The notes under the pieces were generated by a model that did not search any database, was not told where the DNA came from, and was given only the letters and a program-made list of their open reading frames with translations. Shown piece after piece: positions 55,821 through 64,000 of a stretch of 64,000 nt of DNA (its first letter is position 1; every line of letters starts with the position of its first letter). A program made the translations under genes and the position numbers. The DNA is from JAJNBD01 sp964471475 (GTDB lineage Bacteria > Pseudomonadota > Gammaproteobacteria > CAISUE01): assembly GCA_964471475.1 (NCBI GenBank), contig CAYYFQ010000008.1:15820-79819 (forward strand). The letters are read 5' to 3'.

Positions 55821-56216
55821 CTATAGCGATGTTTTAAACGCTTCCAAATATAATGCTTTCGTTACCAAAAAATCTGCAATTAATTTTTCAGGATTTTCAT
55901 CCGGTGAAGTTGGGTTATGATGAAAATAAAAACCGAAAATATTTTTGCAATCGCGCAAATATTCTTTGGTATGTAAAATATGCTGGTGCCAAAACTCATC
56001 GATTTCTTTAGTCGGCACCAAGTTTTTTGGTAAATGGAGTTTATTGAGCCACAAAAAATTTTTATATAATTGGCTACAGGCTTCTGCATCAGGTTTTGTC
56101 CAACGTGGTAGAGGATAATGTGGGCTGCAAAGAGCATCGATGATAAAGCTTAAATTCAACTGTGCTAAATAATTTTTAGCATTTTCTAAAGAAACGACAA
56201 TCAAGCGAAAACCCAC
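55821..56216 (-). CDS. DUF1399 / glycine-rich-domain-protein-like small protein
   Basis: 131 residues from a GTG start. The core EIDEFWHQHILHTKEYLRDC followed by IFGFYFHH is the W-H-x-H-I-x-x-T-x-x-Y pattern of DUF1399 (GRDP) proteins, whose function is not established. The histidines might bind metal. Its start overlaps the end of the small Cys-rich peptide gene by 16 bp, so the two are probably translated together. Confidence 0.7.
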   Translation of the reverse strand: MGFRLIVVSLENAKNYLAQLNLSFIIDALCSPHYPLPRWTKPDAEACSQLYKNFLWLNKLHLPKNLVPTKEIDEFWHQHILHTKEYLRDCKNIFGFYFHHNPTSPDENPEKLIADFLVTKALYLEAFKTSL

Positions 56217-56368
56217 GCTTCATTTTCTTCATGTTGATATCCTGCGCATCGGCCGTTGCAGTGGCCGTTACACTGGGCTGTATTATTTTTTTCTTTAGCC
56301 ATTATAGTTTTTGTTTCCATCGATGCAGGAATAAAAATTTCTTGTAATAATGCTTCTTGGTTTTGCAT
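56201..56368 (-). CDS. Small cysteine-rich peptide
   Basis: A 55-residue open frame with the motif CNGHCNGRCAGYQHEENEAW near its end: three cysteines spaced by three residues, each followed by asparagine/glycine or alanine/glycine. It begins MQNQEALLQEIFIPASM and has no signal peptide or membrane segment. No strong ribosome binding site is visible. Overlap with the DUF1399-like gene and an ordered Cys pattern favour a real gene. It could bind metal or be a modified peptide precursor. Confidence 0.5.
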   Translation of the reverse strand: MQNQEALLQEIFIPASMETKTIMAKEKNNTAQCNGHCNGRCAGYQHEENEAWVFA

Positions 56369-56458
56369 GTGAATAAACCCGGGAGTTTGTTGAATGGAGC
56401 GTTATTTATTAGTTTTATCTTTCAATGCGTTGCATTTTACCATATTTCTACAAAAACT

Positions 56459-56495
56459 AGGGCGTGTGCCTGAAGTATCTTTTGGGACACGCCCT
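56459..56495. repeat. Palindrome agggcgtgt...acacgccct
   Basis: Arms 56459-56470 and 56484-56495 match at 11 of 12 positions. The start tagggcgtgt equals the first ten bases of the palindromic element at 34927. It may be a stripped-down relative or simply a hairpin upstream of the Cys-rich peptide gene. Confidence 0.4.
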
Positions 56496-56516
56496 ATAAC
56501 TGCCCTCGATAAGAAT

Positions 56517-56553
56517 TAGCCTTTTCCCATCACACAACGGCAGGAAAAGGCTA
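56517..56553 (-). terminator. Hairpin downstream of the secreted hydrolase-like gene
   Basis: tagccttttcc (56517-56527) and ggaaaaggcta (56543-56553) form an 11-bp perfect stem with a 15-base loop, starting 11 bp after the minus-strand stop. The following U-tract is short, so termination strength is uncertain. Confidence 0.6.
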
Positions 56554-56563
56554 GAACTTAACT

Positions 56564-58321
56564 TCACGGAGTTTTTTTCGAATTGGATTTGTGCTTAGCA
56601 TTTATTTTTTGGTTCATATTTTTGGCATAGGTCTTTTGAAAATTGCTAATAGCCGCCCAAACATTTGGTTGAATGGTGTTAGTATAGGAACCCCCTACGG
56701 TTTCAGGATAATTCCCATAACATACTGGAGCAGAAGCACCTGTGTTTACAAAATACGCATTACAATTGGTACGATCAAAATTAGTATCTTTTATGCCATA
56801 AATATAAAAACCCATGAAATATTGTTGCCACTGTGGGATGTTATCATTCTTCAAGCGATTCGTAATAATATTTAACAATCCATCAGTTCCACCATTGTTA
56901 GTTAAGAATTGCGCTTGAGTATTGGTTTGTCCATTTTTGATTTGATACACATAACAATTCATATTTCTACCCGATACTTGGAAGCTTAAGTTACTAGGGC
57001 AAGTCGTGAGCGTGTTGGTGATCCATTGTTGGGCAGCATCACTCGTCATAATTTCTTGATTAGCGGGTTTAACACCAGTATTTTGGTCATACCACATGAC
57101 TGCATTGACCCATTCCGTTGTGGACGAAATCGCAGGAATACCTACTTGAAACGCCATACCGGTTGTATTGTTCATCATTCGGTTCATAAAACCAAGACTA
57201 CCAGTGCATCCATTAAAACCCGTGGACGCGGTATCTAACTTCATGCTGGTGGGATGACAAGCATAAGTCCCATCATTCAATCCAAACAAAGTTAATTCAA
57301 AAGCACTTAATTTTGAAGGTGCCAGCGATTGTTGAACTTGAGCGGCGGAATACCACGCTGGTGGTTGACCAACTTCAAGTCCCCCTCCATCACCAGGTTG
57401 ATCGTCTGGGCCGATATCATACATGGAAACAATAATAAAAGCATTATAATTTTTTAGCCATGACCACAGCTGATCTTGTAGCGTAGTATTTTTAAAAACA
57501 TCTACCCCTTCCCACACACCCACATATTTTGAAGGATAGAGTCGACCCATTAAGCCCTTATAAAAATTAAGAGCCGCTTCATCCGGTAATGCGGGTCCTT
57601 CAATATCAAAAGATACGCCGTCGGCATTCATATCACTATTAATTAAATTTGCAATCAGCTTACCGGTATACATCATCATATTATCTAGTCGTTGAGTGGA
57701 TACAATGGTGGTTTGGCCGTTAGTACATTGGTTGGTCGGTAAATTAAACACTTTGTTGGCTCCACTAGAACTTCCACAAGGAAGCGTACACGATTGTTTA
57801 TTTGCTAAATTGGTATAACAAGTTTTAATAGCGCTAGCGAGCGTGCTATCCATGGAGAATTGAGGCATGATTCGATACACCCCGTTGTTTCGATACACTT
57901 GGTTCGCAGTGGTTCCACTCACCCAACAACTGGAACCAGGGGTCGTGACATTAGGTTTCATGACATTGTAATCAATGAAAATGGGATTCAAGCTATTGCT
58001 GCAATCGGTGCTGTAAAGATCACTCGTAGGATATGCTTTCCAGTTATCTGGATCGTCAAATGCTAAAAAATTAATATAGGGATAATTTGGATAAATATAA
58101 CGTAAATTGGCTCCTGAGTGATTGGGATTAATAATTTGGCTTAGCCAACTCTTCGATGACCAAGCACCCCCATTATTCACCAAATCATCTGATAAACCAT
58201 AAAGTGGTACGCCAGAGCCATAAGCGCTCGTGGGGAGTGGTTGAGCGGCAGCAATTTGGAAAGCGGATTGAGTTAAAACAATTAATAAAGTAGCAAGAGG
58301 AAAAGCAATCGATTTATTCAT
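56564..58321 (-). CDS. Secreted protein, possible glycoside-hydrolase-18-like barrel
   Basis: 585 residues with a Sec signal peptide (SIAFPLATLLIVLTQSAFQIAAA) and many cysteines, including CTLPCGSSSGANKVFNLPTNQC, suggesting disulfides in an exported protein. NADGVSFDIEGP resembles the GH18 catalytic motif DGxDxDxE, with Asp and Glu kept and the middle Asp replaced by Ser. QVGIPAISSTTEW could be a later barrel strand. The C-terminal tail is Lys-rich. A chitinase-like or carbohydrate-binding role is a weak inference. Confidence 0.6.
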   Translation of the reverse strand: MNKSIAFPLATLLIVLTQSAFQIAAAQPLPTSAYGSGVPLYGLSDDLVNNGGAWSSKSWLSQIINPNHSGANLRYIYPNYPYINFLAFDDPDNWKAYPTSDLYSTDCSNSLNPIFIDYNVMKPNVTTPGSSCWVSGTTANQVYRNNGVYRIMPQFSMDSTLASAIKTCYTNLANKQSCTLPCGSSSGANKVFNLPTNQCTNGQTTIVSTQRLDNMMMYTGKLIANLINSDMNADGVSFDIEGPALPDEAALNFYKGLMGRLYPSKYVGVWEGVDVFKNTTLQDQLWSWLKNYNAFIIVSMYDIGPDDQPGDGGGLEVGQPPAWYSAAQVQQSLAPSKLSAFELTLFGLNDGTYACHPTSMKLDTASTGFNGCTGSLGFMNRMMNNTTGMAFQVGIPAISSTTEWVNAVMWYDQNTGVKPANQEIMTSDAAQQWITNTLTTCPSNLSFQVSGRNMNCYVYQIKNGQTNTQAQFLTNNGGTDGLLNIITNRLKNDNIPQWQQYFMGFYIYGIKDTNFDRTNCNAYFVNTGASAPVCYGNYPETVGGSYTNTIQPNVWAAISNFQKTYAKNMNQKINAKHKSNSKKTP

Positions 58322-58441
58322 AATAACGTCCTTGTTAAAATTGAAGTTCTTAAAGTGTAGCGCAAAAAGCAGCCCATGACAATACTTACTTACATACTGT
58401 TACGCGTGCGTCAAACCAAAAAAAATCTCTCCTGTTACCTG

Positions 58442-59149
58442 CTAAGATTCCGTCGCAAACACAATATCGATTTGAAAATGTTCAGAAGTTTGTAAATAAT
58501 GAGCTACGCCTTGAAAAGGCGTAGCTGCTTTTACCGCCGATAAAGCCGCGTTATCTAAATTAGCATTACCGCTTGATTTAACAAGATGAATATCGCTGGC
58601 CATACCATTAGGCGTTAATAAAAATGCTACGACCACTCGCCCTGTTTGATTCATTTCTAATGCTTGGGGTGGATAAATTTGTCGTGCTTGAATTTGTTGG
58701 TGGAGCAAACTGACCAACTCATTGAATGAAGATGATGGGGTGCCCATGACTCGTTTTGTCATTGGCGAAGCATCACTACTACTCGTCGATTTATTTTCTT
58801 TAGAAAAAATTTTATTTTTCTGAGAAGAGAGTGTAAATTTTAAAGAAGGAATAGTTTGATTGCTTATGTTTTTTGATAAATAGGCATGCATAGAGCTTAT
58901 CTGATTTACAGAGACAGGTATAGTTTTTGAGTCTATATAGAGACTTAAGAAAAACAAACTAAAAATAATCGCATGAAAAATAACAGCCGCTAAAGCGCAT
59001 TGCCAGTAATTAGTGAAGTTTTTTTTAACACGCGGGAGCACTAAGGTTGGTCTGACATCTATTTTTTGGTGCTGCTCGGCGTCATCAAGTGGTTGAGAAT
59101 TGTAAATATACTCCATCCTATGCCATGCTCGCTTTAAAACTAAGGACAT
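58442..59149 (-). CDS. tonB: TonB-family energy transducer
   Basis: About 235 residues from the ATG at 59149, which has GGAAG just upstream. A second ATG at 59116, one base after the receptor stop, would give 224 residues. One membrane segment (CALAAVIFHAIIFSLFFLSLYI) precedes a linker that lacks the usual proline-rich spacer. The C-terminal TonB domain shows QARQIYPPQALEMNQTGRVV and VKSSGNANLDNAALSAVK. It couples the proton motive force to the receptor encoded just upstream; exbB and exbD are not adjacent. Confidence 0.82.
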   Translation of the reverse strand: MSLVLKRAWHRMEYIYNSQPLDDAEQHQKIDVRPTLVLPRVKKNFTNYWQCALAAVIFHAIIFSLFFLSLYIDSKTIPVSVNQISSMHAYLSKNISNQTIPSLKFTLSSQKNKIFSKENKSTSSSDASPMTKRVMGTPSSSFNELVSLLHQQIQARQIYPPQALEMNQTGRVVVAFLLTPNGMASDIHLVKSSGNANLDNAALSAVKAATPFQGVAHYLQTSEHFQIDIVFATES

Positions 59150-61046
59150 AGTTTCTTCCCGCTCCAGGGGCGTAAAAATCACTTTGCGTGGATTGATTGT
59201 AAATCGTATAGACAGCAAAGCGTCGATTGAAGACATTGTTCACTTCTAAATTTACGACCATAAATTTATAAAAATATTGTAACGCACATTGGCTTAACCA
59301 GTTAATATTAGCTCGTGTACCCACATTAGCGACGTCGTTAGAAGCGATAGCTGTTCCTGTATAAAGTTCGTTAAAACTTGCTCGCCAATGCGTGGCAAAT
59401 TGATCAGCAATTCCTGCGCTGGCAGCCCACGCAGGAACAGCAGGAATTAAATTATGTTTAAAAGGCCCCCCACTAAAACGAGCATCGACATAATTAAGTT
59501 GCGTTGCAAGATCAATATTTTTTTTAAGCGAAAATTCTTCGCTTAAGGTAAAACCACGTCGTAAAGTGGCTGCAAAATTATTGGTGGCACCAAAGGGTTG
59601 TTCGGGGGTCTGCATTGGGTTATACGCAATTTCATTGTGTAAATTTAATTGATATACGCTCAGTTTAGAGGTTTGACGATGAGTGTGCCATTGCAATCCT
59701 GTTTCATACGAAGTGCCGGTTTGCGGTTTTAATTCTGTTACATTAGTAGGCAACCACACTTCTTCATTTGTTTTAGGAAAGCGAAAATTCCCATCACGAC
59801 GAATAAACCACTCCCAATCAGGATTAAAATGCCATTGCATCCCCTGCTCGGTCACAAATACTTGATTGCTATAATGAGTTTGCTGCCCAAGAGTTAATTG
59901 AGGATCGTTATTTTGCCATGCACCTCGCGCACCGAGCGTTAAATCCCACTTTTTGAATACAGGAATGACACTTTGTGCATAAAGATCATTTTCGGTTGTG
60001 CGAGCGAGCGAGGAATTAAAATTAGCGCTGATAGCTTTATAGTTACTTTTTTCCCCCACATACCCAAGCGTTAATTTATTTTGACCCACCATTCCGATTA
60101 ATTGGGGATTCAGCCAATTTAACGTATCGGTATCACTAAAATACCCCATAAAAAAACCAAAACTATGTGCACTATTCGTCGAAGCTCTAGTTTCTAACCA
60201 CCAGTCATTATTTAAAGCTTGTTTATTTAGTAGCTGATAAGTTTGCGTTCTATAATGTATATAATCTTGTGTATCGCTTGCTTGGCGTGGATTTTGATCG
60301 TATTGCGTTTGCGTTAAAAGGCCAGGAAATTGCACTGAGTCATTAGAAATTTTCTCGTTAATCGCCACAGAACCTTGCGTATAATCCCATCCTTGTTGTG
60401 CATTTAAACCAGTGTCAGATTGATAATTGTGTGGCCGATAGTTGTTAGTTTGTGAACCAAAAGCAAGTAGTTTGTAAAAAAAACCATTCGCTAATTTGTC
60501 ACTATAGCTACCATTGATGAGTTTTTGATTATAGCTGCCATATCCTACATTAAATTGAGCTGCTTGGCGCATTGGATGTTGTGTGTGGATATCCATTACG
60601 CCGCCTACTGCTTGATTTCCCCACAGTGAGCCTCGACTTCCTTGCTCGATATTTATATTTTGGATATCCGATAATAAAATTGCATTAAAATTTGGTGCTA
60701 ATAAACTAGAGTTTATTAAAGGAAAACCATCGACTAAAATTAGCGAATTTGCTTCGGCATTATCGCCGAATCCACGCAAGCTCAAAATAGATTGATAACT
60801 ATTCCCTGAATTATTTGTTACTCGCACCACGCTTTGGCTTTTGAGCAAATCTTCAAGCGACGGGGAAGGCGTTTGTGCTATTTTTTTATGAGAAATTGTG
60901 GTTGTTTGAGCTTCATTATTTTCATCGCCATGTATGGGGGCCGTGACAGCAACTTCAGGAATAATGGTAGGAAATTCTTCGGAGCGTGATGTTAAAGCGG
61001 CACATAAAAGCAGTGTCGTGAAAATTATTTTATAAAAGAAACGCAT
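59118..61046 (-). CDS. TonB-dependent outer-membrane receptor
   Basis: 642 residues: signal peptide, a TonB box-like segment near the mature start (PEVAVTAP), a plug domain (LRGFGDNAEANSLILVDGFPL, then IQNINIEQGSRGSLWGNQAVGGVMDI), and a 22-strand-type barrel. Layout and size resemble BtuB or siderophore receptors, but the ligand cannot be read from sequence. The C-terminus (NYVLSFKASMA) lacks the usual final aromatic residue. It overlaps the tonB start. Confidence 0.87.
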   Translation of the reverse strand: MRFFYKIIFTTLLLCAALTSRSEEFPTIIPEVAVTAPIHGDENNEAQTTTISHKKIAQTPSPSLEDLLKSQSVVRVTNNSGNSYQSILSLRGFGDNAEANSLILVDGFPLINSSLLAPNFNAILLSDIQNINIEQGSRGSLWGNQAVGGVMDIHTQHPMRQAAQFNVGYGSYNQKLINGSYSDKLANGFFYKLLAFGSQTNNYRPHNYQSDTGLNAQQGWDYTQGSVAINEKISNDSVQFPGLLTQTQYDQNPRQASDTQDYIHYRTQTYQLLNKQALNNDWWLETRASTNSAHSFGFFMGYFSDTDTLNWLNPQLIGMVGQNKLTLGYVGEKSNYKAISANFNSSLARTTENDLYAQSVIPVFKKWDLTLGARGAWQNNDPQLTLGQQTHYSNQVFVTEQGMQWHFNPDWEWFIRRDGNFRFPKTNEEVWLPTNVTELKPQTGTSYETGLQWHTHRQTSKLSVYQLNLHNEIAYNPMQTPEQPFGATNNFAATLRRGFTLSEEFSLKKNIDLATQLNYVDARFSGGPFKHNLIPAVPAWAASAGIADQFATHWRASFNELYTGTAIASNDVANVGTRANINWLSQCALQYFYKFMVVNLEVNNVFNRRFAVYTIYNQSTQSDFYAPGAGRNYVLSFKASMA

Positions 61047-61065
61047 TATTTTTTATTAGGATAAT

Positions 61066-61102
61066 AAAAACTCGCTGGACTATAGCATAGCAGCGAGTTT
61101 TT
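61066..61102. terminator. Bidirectional intrinsic terminator
   Basis: aaaaactcgctg (61066-61077) and cagcgagttttt (61091-61102) form a perfect 12-bp stem with a 13-base loop and T-runs on both strands. It lies directly after the minus-strand stop of the 146-residue secreted protein gene and separates it from the receptor gene. Confidence 0.8.
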
Positions 61103-61110
61103 TTGATTAC

Positions 61111-61551
61111 TTAACGATGCTTAGCGCCTGTCGTGGGCGATCCGCAGGTAAAATCAGCTGGGTAACTGATATAAATGGCACCAGACATTGGTAACTTATA
61201 AGTATCTTTTGATTCACAAGTTAGTTGCGCTGATAATTTTCCAGCAGCAGTTTTTGAAAGATTGTTACTCATGTATGACATTACCATATGTATTTTAATA
61301 TAAGTGTCGCCGGCATAATAAACGTCGCCACTAATATTGTAAGGATTTTGAGTTTTATCATAAGGGAAAGAGGCTAGTGGTGTTTCGTGGTCTAGATCGA
61401 GTTTATAAATGGTAGTAGTGAGGTCGGTTGGGTGATTTTTGCTGATAATGTCTGGGTCTAATGAGATGGAGATACTTTGAACATTTTGAGGGTCTGCGAA
61501 AGCTACACTGGCCAATAGAACAGAGGATAACAGGAATAGTTTTTTAAACAT
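61111..61551 (-). CDS. Small secreted protein of unknown function
   Basis: 146 residues with a Sec signal peptide (KKLFLLSSVLLASVAFA, cleavage before DPQNV). The mature part is beta-rich with two cysteines (LTCESKD and FTCGS) that may pair. I do not recognise the family. It stands alone, with its own terminator downstream. Confidence 0.72.
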   Translation of the reverse strand: MFKKLFLLSSVLLASVAFADPQNVQSISISLDPDIISKNHPTDLTTTIYKLDLDHETPLASFPYDKTQNPYNISGDVYYAGDTYIKIHMVMSYMSNNLSKTAAGKLSAQLTCESKDTYKLPMSGAIYISYPADFTCGSPTTGAKHR

Positions 61552-61734
61552 ATAGACTCCAATGATTGAAAGTGTTTTGTTGTGAGTAATTCTTCCCTAA
61601 ATTTTTTTCATAATACGGCTACAGTATACGCTTTTTTGTGGTGTGGAGCTATCTGATTCTAAATTTGGCGGGTGGCCTCGATATGTTGAGCTTCTCTCTT
61701 TTTTTCGTAATGATCCCTAGGATACTGAGGCGGT

Positions 61735-61858
61735 CTTCGTACACGAAAAAAATAAAAAAAATGCCATCACCCCCACCAAAAGGGGCTATTTTAAGACTTT
61801 TCAACGTGGATTTCTGCGTACGCGGGATGACGACGATGGGTTTTGTTGTGTACTCAGT
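61735..61858. mobile_element. Non-autonomous mobile element with 8-bp target duplication, copy 2
   Basis: 124 bp with ends cttcgtacacga (61735-61746) and ttttgttgtgtactcagt (61841-61858), the same termini as the copy at 52887-53058. It is flanked by gaggcggt (61727-61734) and gaagcggt (61859-61866), 7 of 8 identical. The interior differs from copy 1 and includes a poly-A-rich segment. It lies in the 385-bp gap before grpE and is the only recognisable feature there. Confidence 0.75.
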
Positions 61859-61936
61859 GAAGCGGTGAAAGAAAACACCACAACAGAAAAATTTCATGTA
61901 AAATAGCGTTAAATTTATTGAAAGGAAGTTTACGTT

Positions 61937-62518
61937 ATGAATCACAACGATGCTCAAAATCATAAGAAAAAATGGGAAGAGCTTCAGCGCGAAGCTGAAG
62001 CTGCGGAAACAACAGAGCCTTTAGAAGGCTTGCCTCCCTTAGAGACGAAAACACCCGAAGAAATTATTGCTTTAGAGAATGCAGTAGATGCAGCCCGTAA
62101 TGAAGCGGAAGCTAAAAAAAATGATTATTTGCGTATTTTAGCTGAAATGGAAAATTTAAAACGTCGTTGTGAAAAAGATGTAGAAAATGCAGCGCGCTAT
62201 AGCGTGGGGAAGATTATTCGGGAACTATTACCTGTTATAGATAGTTTGGAGAAGACGTTAGAGCATGCCGACAATGATAATTTGCGTCAAGGCGCTCAAA
62301 TGACGCTAGATTTGTTCTTGAATATATTGAAAAAATTTCATGTGACAGTGGTTGATCCTTTGAATCAGCCTTTCAATCCTGAGCAGCAAGAAGCCATTTC
62401 TGCTGTTCCCAACAATGCGGTGGCTCCTAATACAGTATTACAAGTTTTGCAAAAAGGTTATGTGCTTTACGATCGGCTGCTTAGACCAGCGTTGGTTATT
62501 GTGAGTCAGCAAGGATAA
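61937..62518 (+). CDS. grpE: Nucleotide exchange factor GrpE
   Basis: Releases ADP from DnaK. 193 residues: an N-terminal long-helix coiled coil, NDYLRILAEMENLKRRCEKDV, then LPVIDSLEKTLEHA, and the C-terminal beta domain with PFNPEQQEAISAVPN and VLQKGYVLYDRLLRPALVIVS. dnaK and dnaJ do not follow, so the heat-shock genes are dispersed. Confidence 0.96.
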   Translation: MNHNDAQNHKKKWEELQREAEAAETTEPLEGLPPLETKTPEEIIALENAVDAARNEAEAKKNDYLRILAEMENLKRRCEKDVENAARYSVGKIIRELLPVIDSLEKTLEHADNDNLRQGAQMTLDLFLNILKKFHVTVVDPLNQPFNPEQQEAISAVPNNAVAPNTVLQVLQKGYVLYDRLLRPALVIVSQQG

Positions 62519-62552
62519 TTTGTTTTGTTGATTAGATGAACCAGTTAAAGAA

Positions 62553-62568
62553 TGTTCCACGTGGAACA
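62553..62568. promoter_or_regulatory. parS-type ParB binding site 1
   Basis: A perfect 16-bp palindrome TGTTCCACGTGGAACA, matching chromosomal parS (consensus TGTTTCACGTGAAACA, with the TTCCACGTGGAA form known from pseudomonads). With the following T-run it could also end the grpE transcript. Confidence 0.75.
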
Positions 62569-62851
62569 TTTTTTATTGGATTTTATGCTTGAAGATCATT
62601 AGGTTGGCGGGTATTTTCTTGTGTGCTAGGTATCCTTTCAGGTGTAGAGCTCAACGTTTTACTAAATAAGCTGTGATCTAGTGGGATTCGTTCAAGTGAA
62701 AATGGTTTATAAAAGTAGTGGATGGATTTATCTTTCTCAAAGCAATTGAGAGATGGGTCAAGGAGAGGTGACGCAAATTCAAAAATCATTCCTCACAGAA
62801 GCCCGGCGTGACTAGTTACTATGGACTCATCCTATATGCAGGCTTCTATAT

Positions 62852-62867
62852 TGTTCCACGTGGAACA
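62852..62867. promoter_or_regulatory. parS-type ParB binding site 2
   Basis: A second identical TGTTCCACGTGGAACA, 299 bp from the first. Two identical 16-bp sites this close are very unlikely by chance. parS clusters normally lie near oriC, which agrees with dnaA and its boxes about 47 kb away. The rest of the 516-bp gap 62519-63034 holds no convincing gene. Confidence 0.78.
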
Positions 62868-63034
62868 TCTTTTGTGAGGTAGAAAAATTTCTTCAGAATT
62901 GCCTCTCCCGTTACGCTAAGGTATCTACACAAGGTTGAAGATATTTGATTAATCAAAATGTTACTAAATAACGAATTTGAGGGTCTTTTTATAAAACTTT
63001 AAACAGCTACAAAAAAGGTGTGCATACCTTAGGA

Positions 63035-63370
63035 TTAAAACATTTTCATTCCATTAGAGACATTAGGATCGACCGTTAATAAACAAATTGCTCCATCTTT
63101 GTCAGGAAACCCAACTAATAAAAATTCAGACGTAAATCCGGCAATATTTTTATTCCCCATATTAACACAGCCAACAACTTGACGTCCTATCAATGATTCT
63201 AGTGTGTAATGCACCGTTACTTGAGCTGATGTTTGTTTAACACCAATTTCTGCACCGAAATCGACCCACACCTTATATGCTGGTTTTTTTGCGCGAGGAA
63301 ATGGCTCTGCTTTAACAACAGTGCCAGACCGCAAATCAACATTTTCAAATTCCTGATAAGAAATAATCAT
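63035..63370 (-). CDS. csaA: tRNA-binding protein CsaA
   Basis: 111 residues of the CsaA family, a dimeric tRNA-binding OB fold also reported as an export chaperone: SYQEFENVDLRSGTVVKAE, FPRAKKPAYKVWVDFGAEIG, SAQVTVHYT, GRQVVGCVN and the C-terminal VSNGMKMF. The ATG at 63370 gives the normal N-terminus and overlaps the stop of the preceding gene (ATGA), with GGGGTGG upstream. Confidence 0.92.
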   Translation of the reverse strand: MIISYQEFENVDLRSGTVVKAEPFPRAKKPAYKVWVDFGAEIGVKQTSAQVTVHYTLESLIGRQVVGCVNMGNKNIAGFTSEFLLVGFPDKDGAICLLTVDPNVSNGMKMF

Positions 63371-63585
63371 AACCACCCCCAAAAATATGAATGCCCGCGC
63401 TGTTTCTTTTTTTCTTGTTTTTGGCGAAACTTTTCTTCTTGTCGCGCTTCTTTTTCAGTCCTTGAAGTCACTTTTTTTAACTTTTTATTTTTCTCAAGCG
63501 CTAATCGTAATACTTTTTGAGCATGAGTTAGTGCTGAGAAGACCTTTTTAGCTTTTTCCAACCAATCCTGGCGTGGATTTAGCAC
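63367..63585 (-). CDS. Small basic protein of unknown function
   Basis: 72 residues, very rich in Lys and Glu (KKLKKVTSRTEKEARQEEKF, then RQKQEKKKQRG) and predicted almost wholly helical, ending in SYFWGWL. No family recognised. The four-base ATGA overlap with csaA supports translation as a coupled pair. Confidence 0.5.
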   Translation of the reverse strand: MLNPRQDWLEKAKKVFSALTHAQKVLRLALEKNKKLKKVTSRTEKEARQEEKFRQKQEKKKQRGHSYFWGWL

Positions 63586-64000
63586 ATTTTATATTCTACT
63601 GTAGTCTATCTAAATCGTAGCCATTTTACTTCAAATTGTTCCGGGTTTGCTACAGTAGGTTTTTTGCTTAATTTCAAAATGACTACCATATCAATTCTGT
63701 AAATATTGGGTATCGATAAGTTCTTGATCTTCTTTTGTCAAATCAAGCTTAAGATAACTGGCGAATACTTATCTGAAAAACTGTAGTTTAGAAAAACACT
63801 TTTTACATTAAAAATATCGAAACAAACGAATTATAGCTTATTCAAAATTCGTTAAGCTACGTGCAAACAATGAAACTGAATAATCTAAGCAAGCTTATTC
63901 AAAGAATAGTTAAAAAAATTTAGTAATATGGTGTACAGCACTGCTTAAGTATTTTCTAATTGAAGAATGAGTCTGAACTTGACAAAATAGAGAGAGTTAT
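63586..64000. other. Right edge of window, no gene seen
   Basis: 415 bp of AT-rich sequence with stops in all frames. No repeat, RNA gene or promoter is convincing. The next gene begins beyond the window. Confidence 0.4.

Noticed and set aside
62583..62789. 68-codon open frame between the two parS-like sites
   Set aside because: GAGGA touches its ATG with no spacing, and the sequence has no recognisable feature. Possible but not supportable.
1..64000. CRISPR arrays, tRNA or rRNA genes, intact transposases
   Set aside because: No regularly spaced direct repeats, no cloverleaf or rRNA sequence, and no transposase open frame were recognised by eye.

Overview
The window is 64 kb of AT-rich chromosome from a gammaproteobacterium. 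Protein-level resemblance (RecG, RecF, ParC, PcnB, PurB, RlmD, CsrA, a YhdP-type envelope protein), the low GC and the many small palindromic repeats point to Legionellales or a Coxiella-like relative. That placement is an inference, not a measurement. Housekeeping genes fill most of the window. A contractile phage-tail-like injection system fills the middle.

Layout. Positions 1-3.5 kb hold the end of recG, then recF and dnaN on the minus strand. Positions 3.8-7 kb hold an LD-carboxypeptidase, a succinate-semialdehyde dehydrogenase and a small secreted protein. Positions 7-14.6 kb carry a large unknown acidic protein and a minus-strand run pgi-xthA-rsmA-parC. Positions 14.6-15.3 kb are non-coding, with two palindromic elements followed by DnaA boxes (candidate oriC). 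dnaA follows directly, joined not to dnaN but to ctaG/cox11, a cytochrome oxidase subunit III gene, a PA3496-like gene and accA. pcnB is convergent. Two perfect parS-type palindromes at 62.5-62.9 kb also suggest an origin-proximal region.

Positions 20.8-39.5 kb are one minus-strand operon encoding an extracellular contractile injection system (eCIS, Afp/PVC/MAC type). In transcription order it has: tube-terminator (DUF4255) protein, small beta-sandwich protein, single sheath, tube, tail-assembly chaperone with a -1 frame extension, second tube protein, unknown protein, LysM baseplate adaptor, hub (gpD-like), spike (gpV-like), PAAR tip, gp25, two J-like baseplate proteins, tail-protein-I-like protein, two related fibre/baseplate proteins and the AAA+ ATPase. 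Next to it lie two tandem outer-membrane-type lipoproteins and a likely cargo. The cargo has an eCIS-associated DUF4157 domain and a C-terminal cytidine-deaminase-like zinc signature with a basic, nuclear-targeting-like tail. A peptide deformylase with a signal peptide follows.

The most interesting signal is at 35793-35836. A Shine-Dalgarno-like hexamer, a G GGA AAA slippery heptamer and a GC-rich hairpin sit exactly where the chaperone frame ends and a start-less, clearly coding -1 frame begins. This is the architecture of a programmed -1 frameshift, as in the tail-chaperone genes of lambda and P2, but in an eCIS. The second is an 83-bp palindromic element inserted in frame, with a 4-bp target duplication, inside an eCIS gene.

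Positions 44-64 kb return to housekeeping genes: a lone PilB/GspE-type ATPase, csrA, mdh, yhdP, a thioesterase-fold gene, recA, coaD, a ferredoxin, purB, rlmD, a small Cys-rich peptide plus a DUF1399-like protein, a secreted hydrolase-like protein, tonB with a TonB-dependent receptor, grpE and csaA. Two members of a short mobile-element family with 8-bp target duplications lie among them. No tRNA, rRNA, CRISPR array or transposase gene was recognised.
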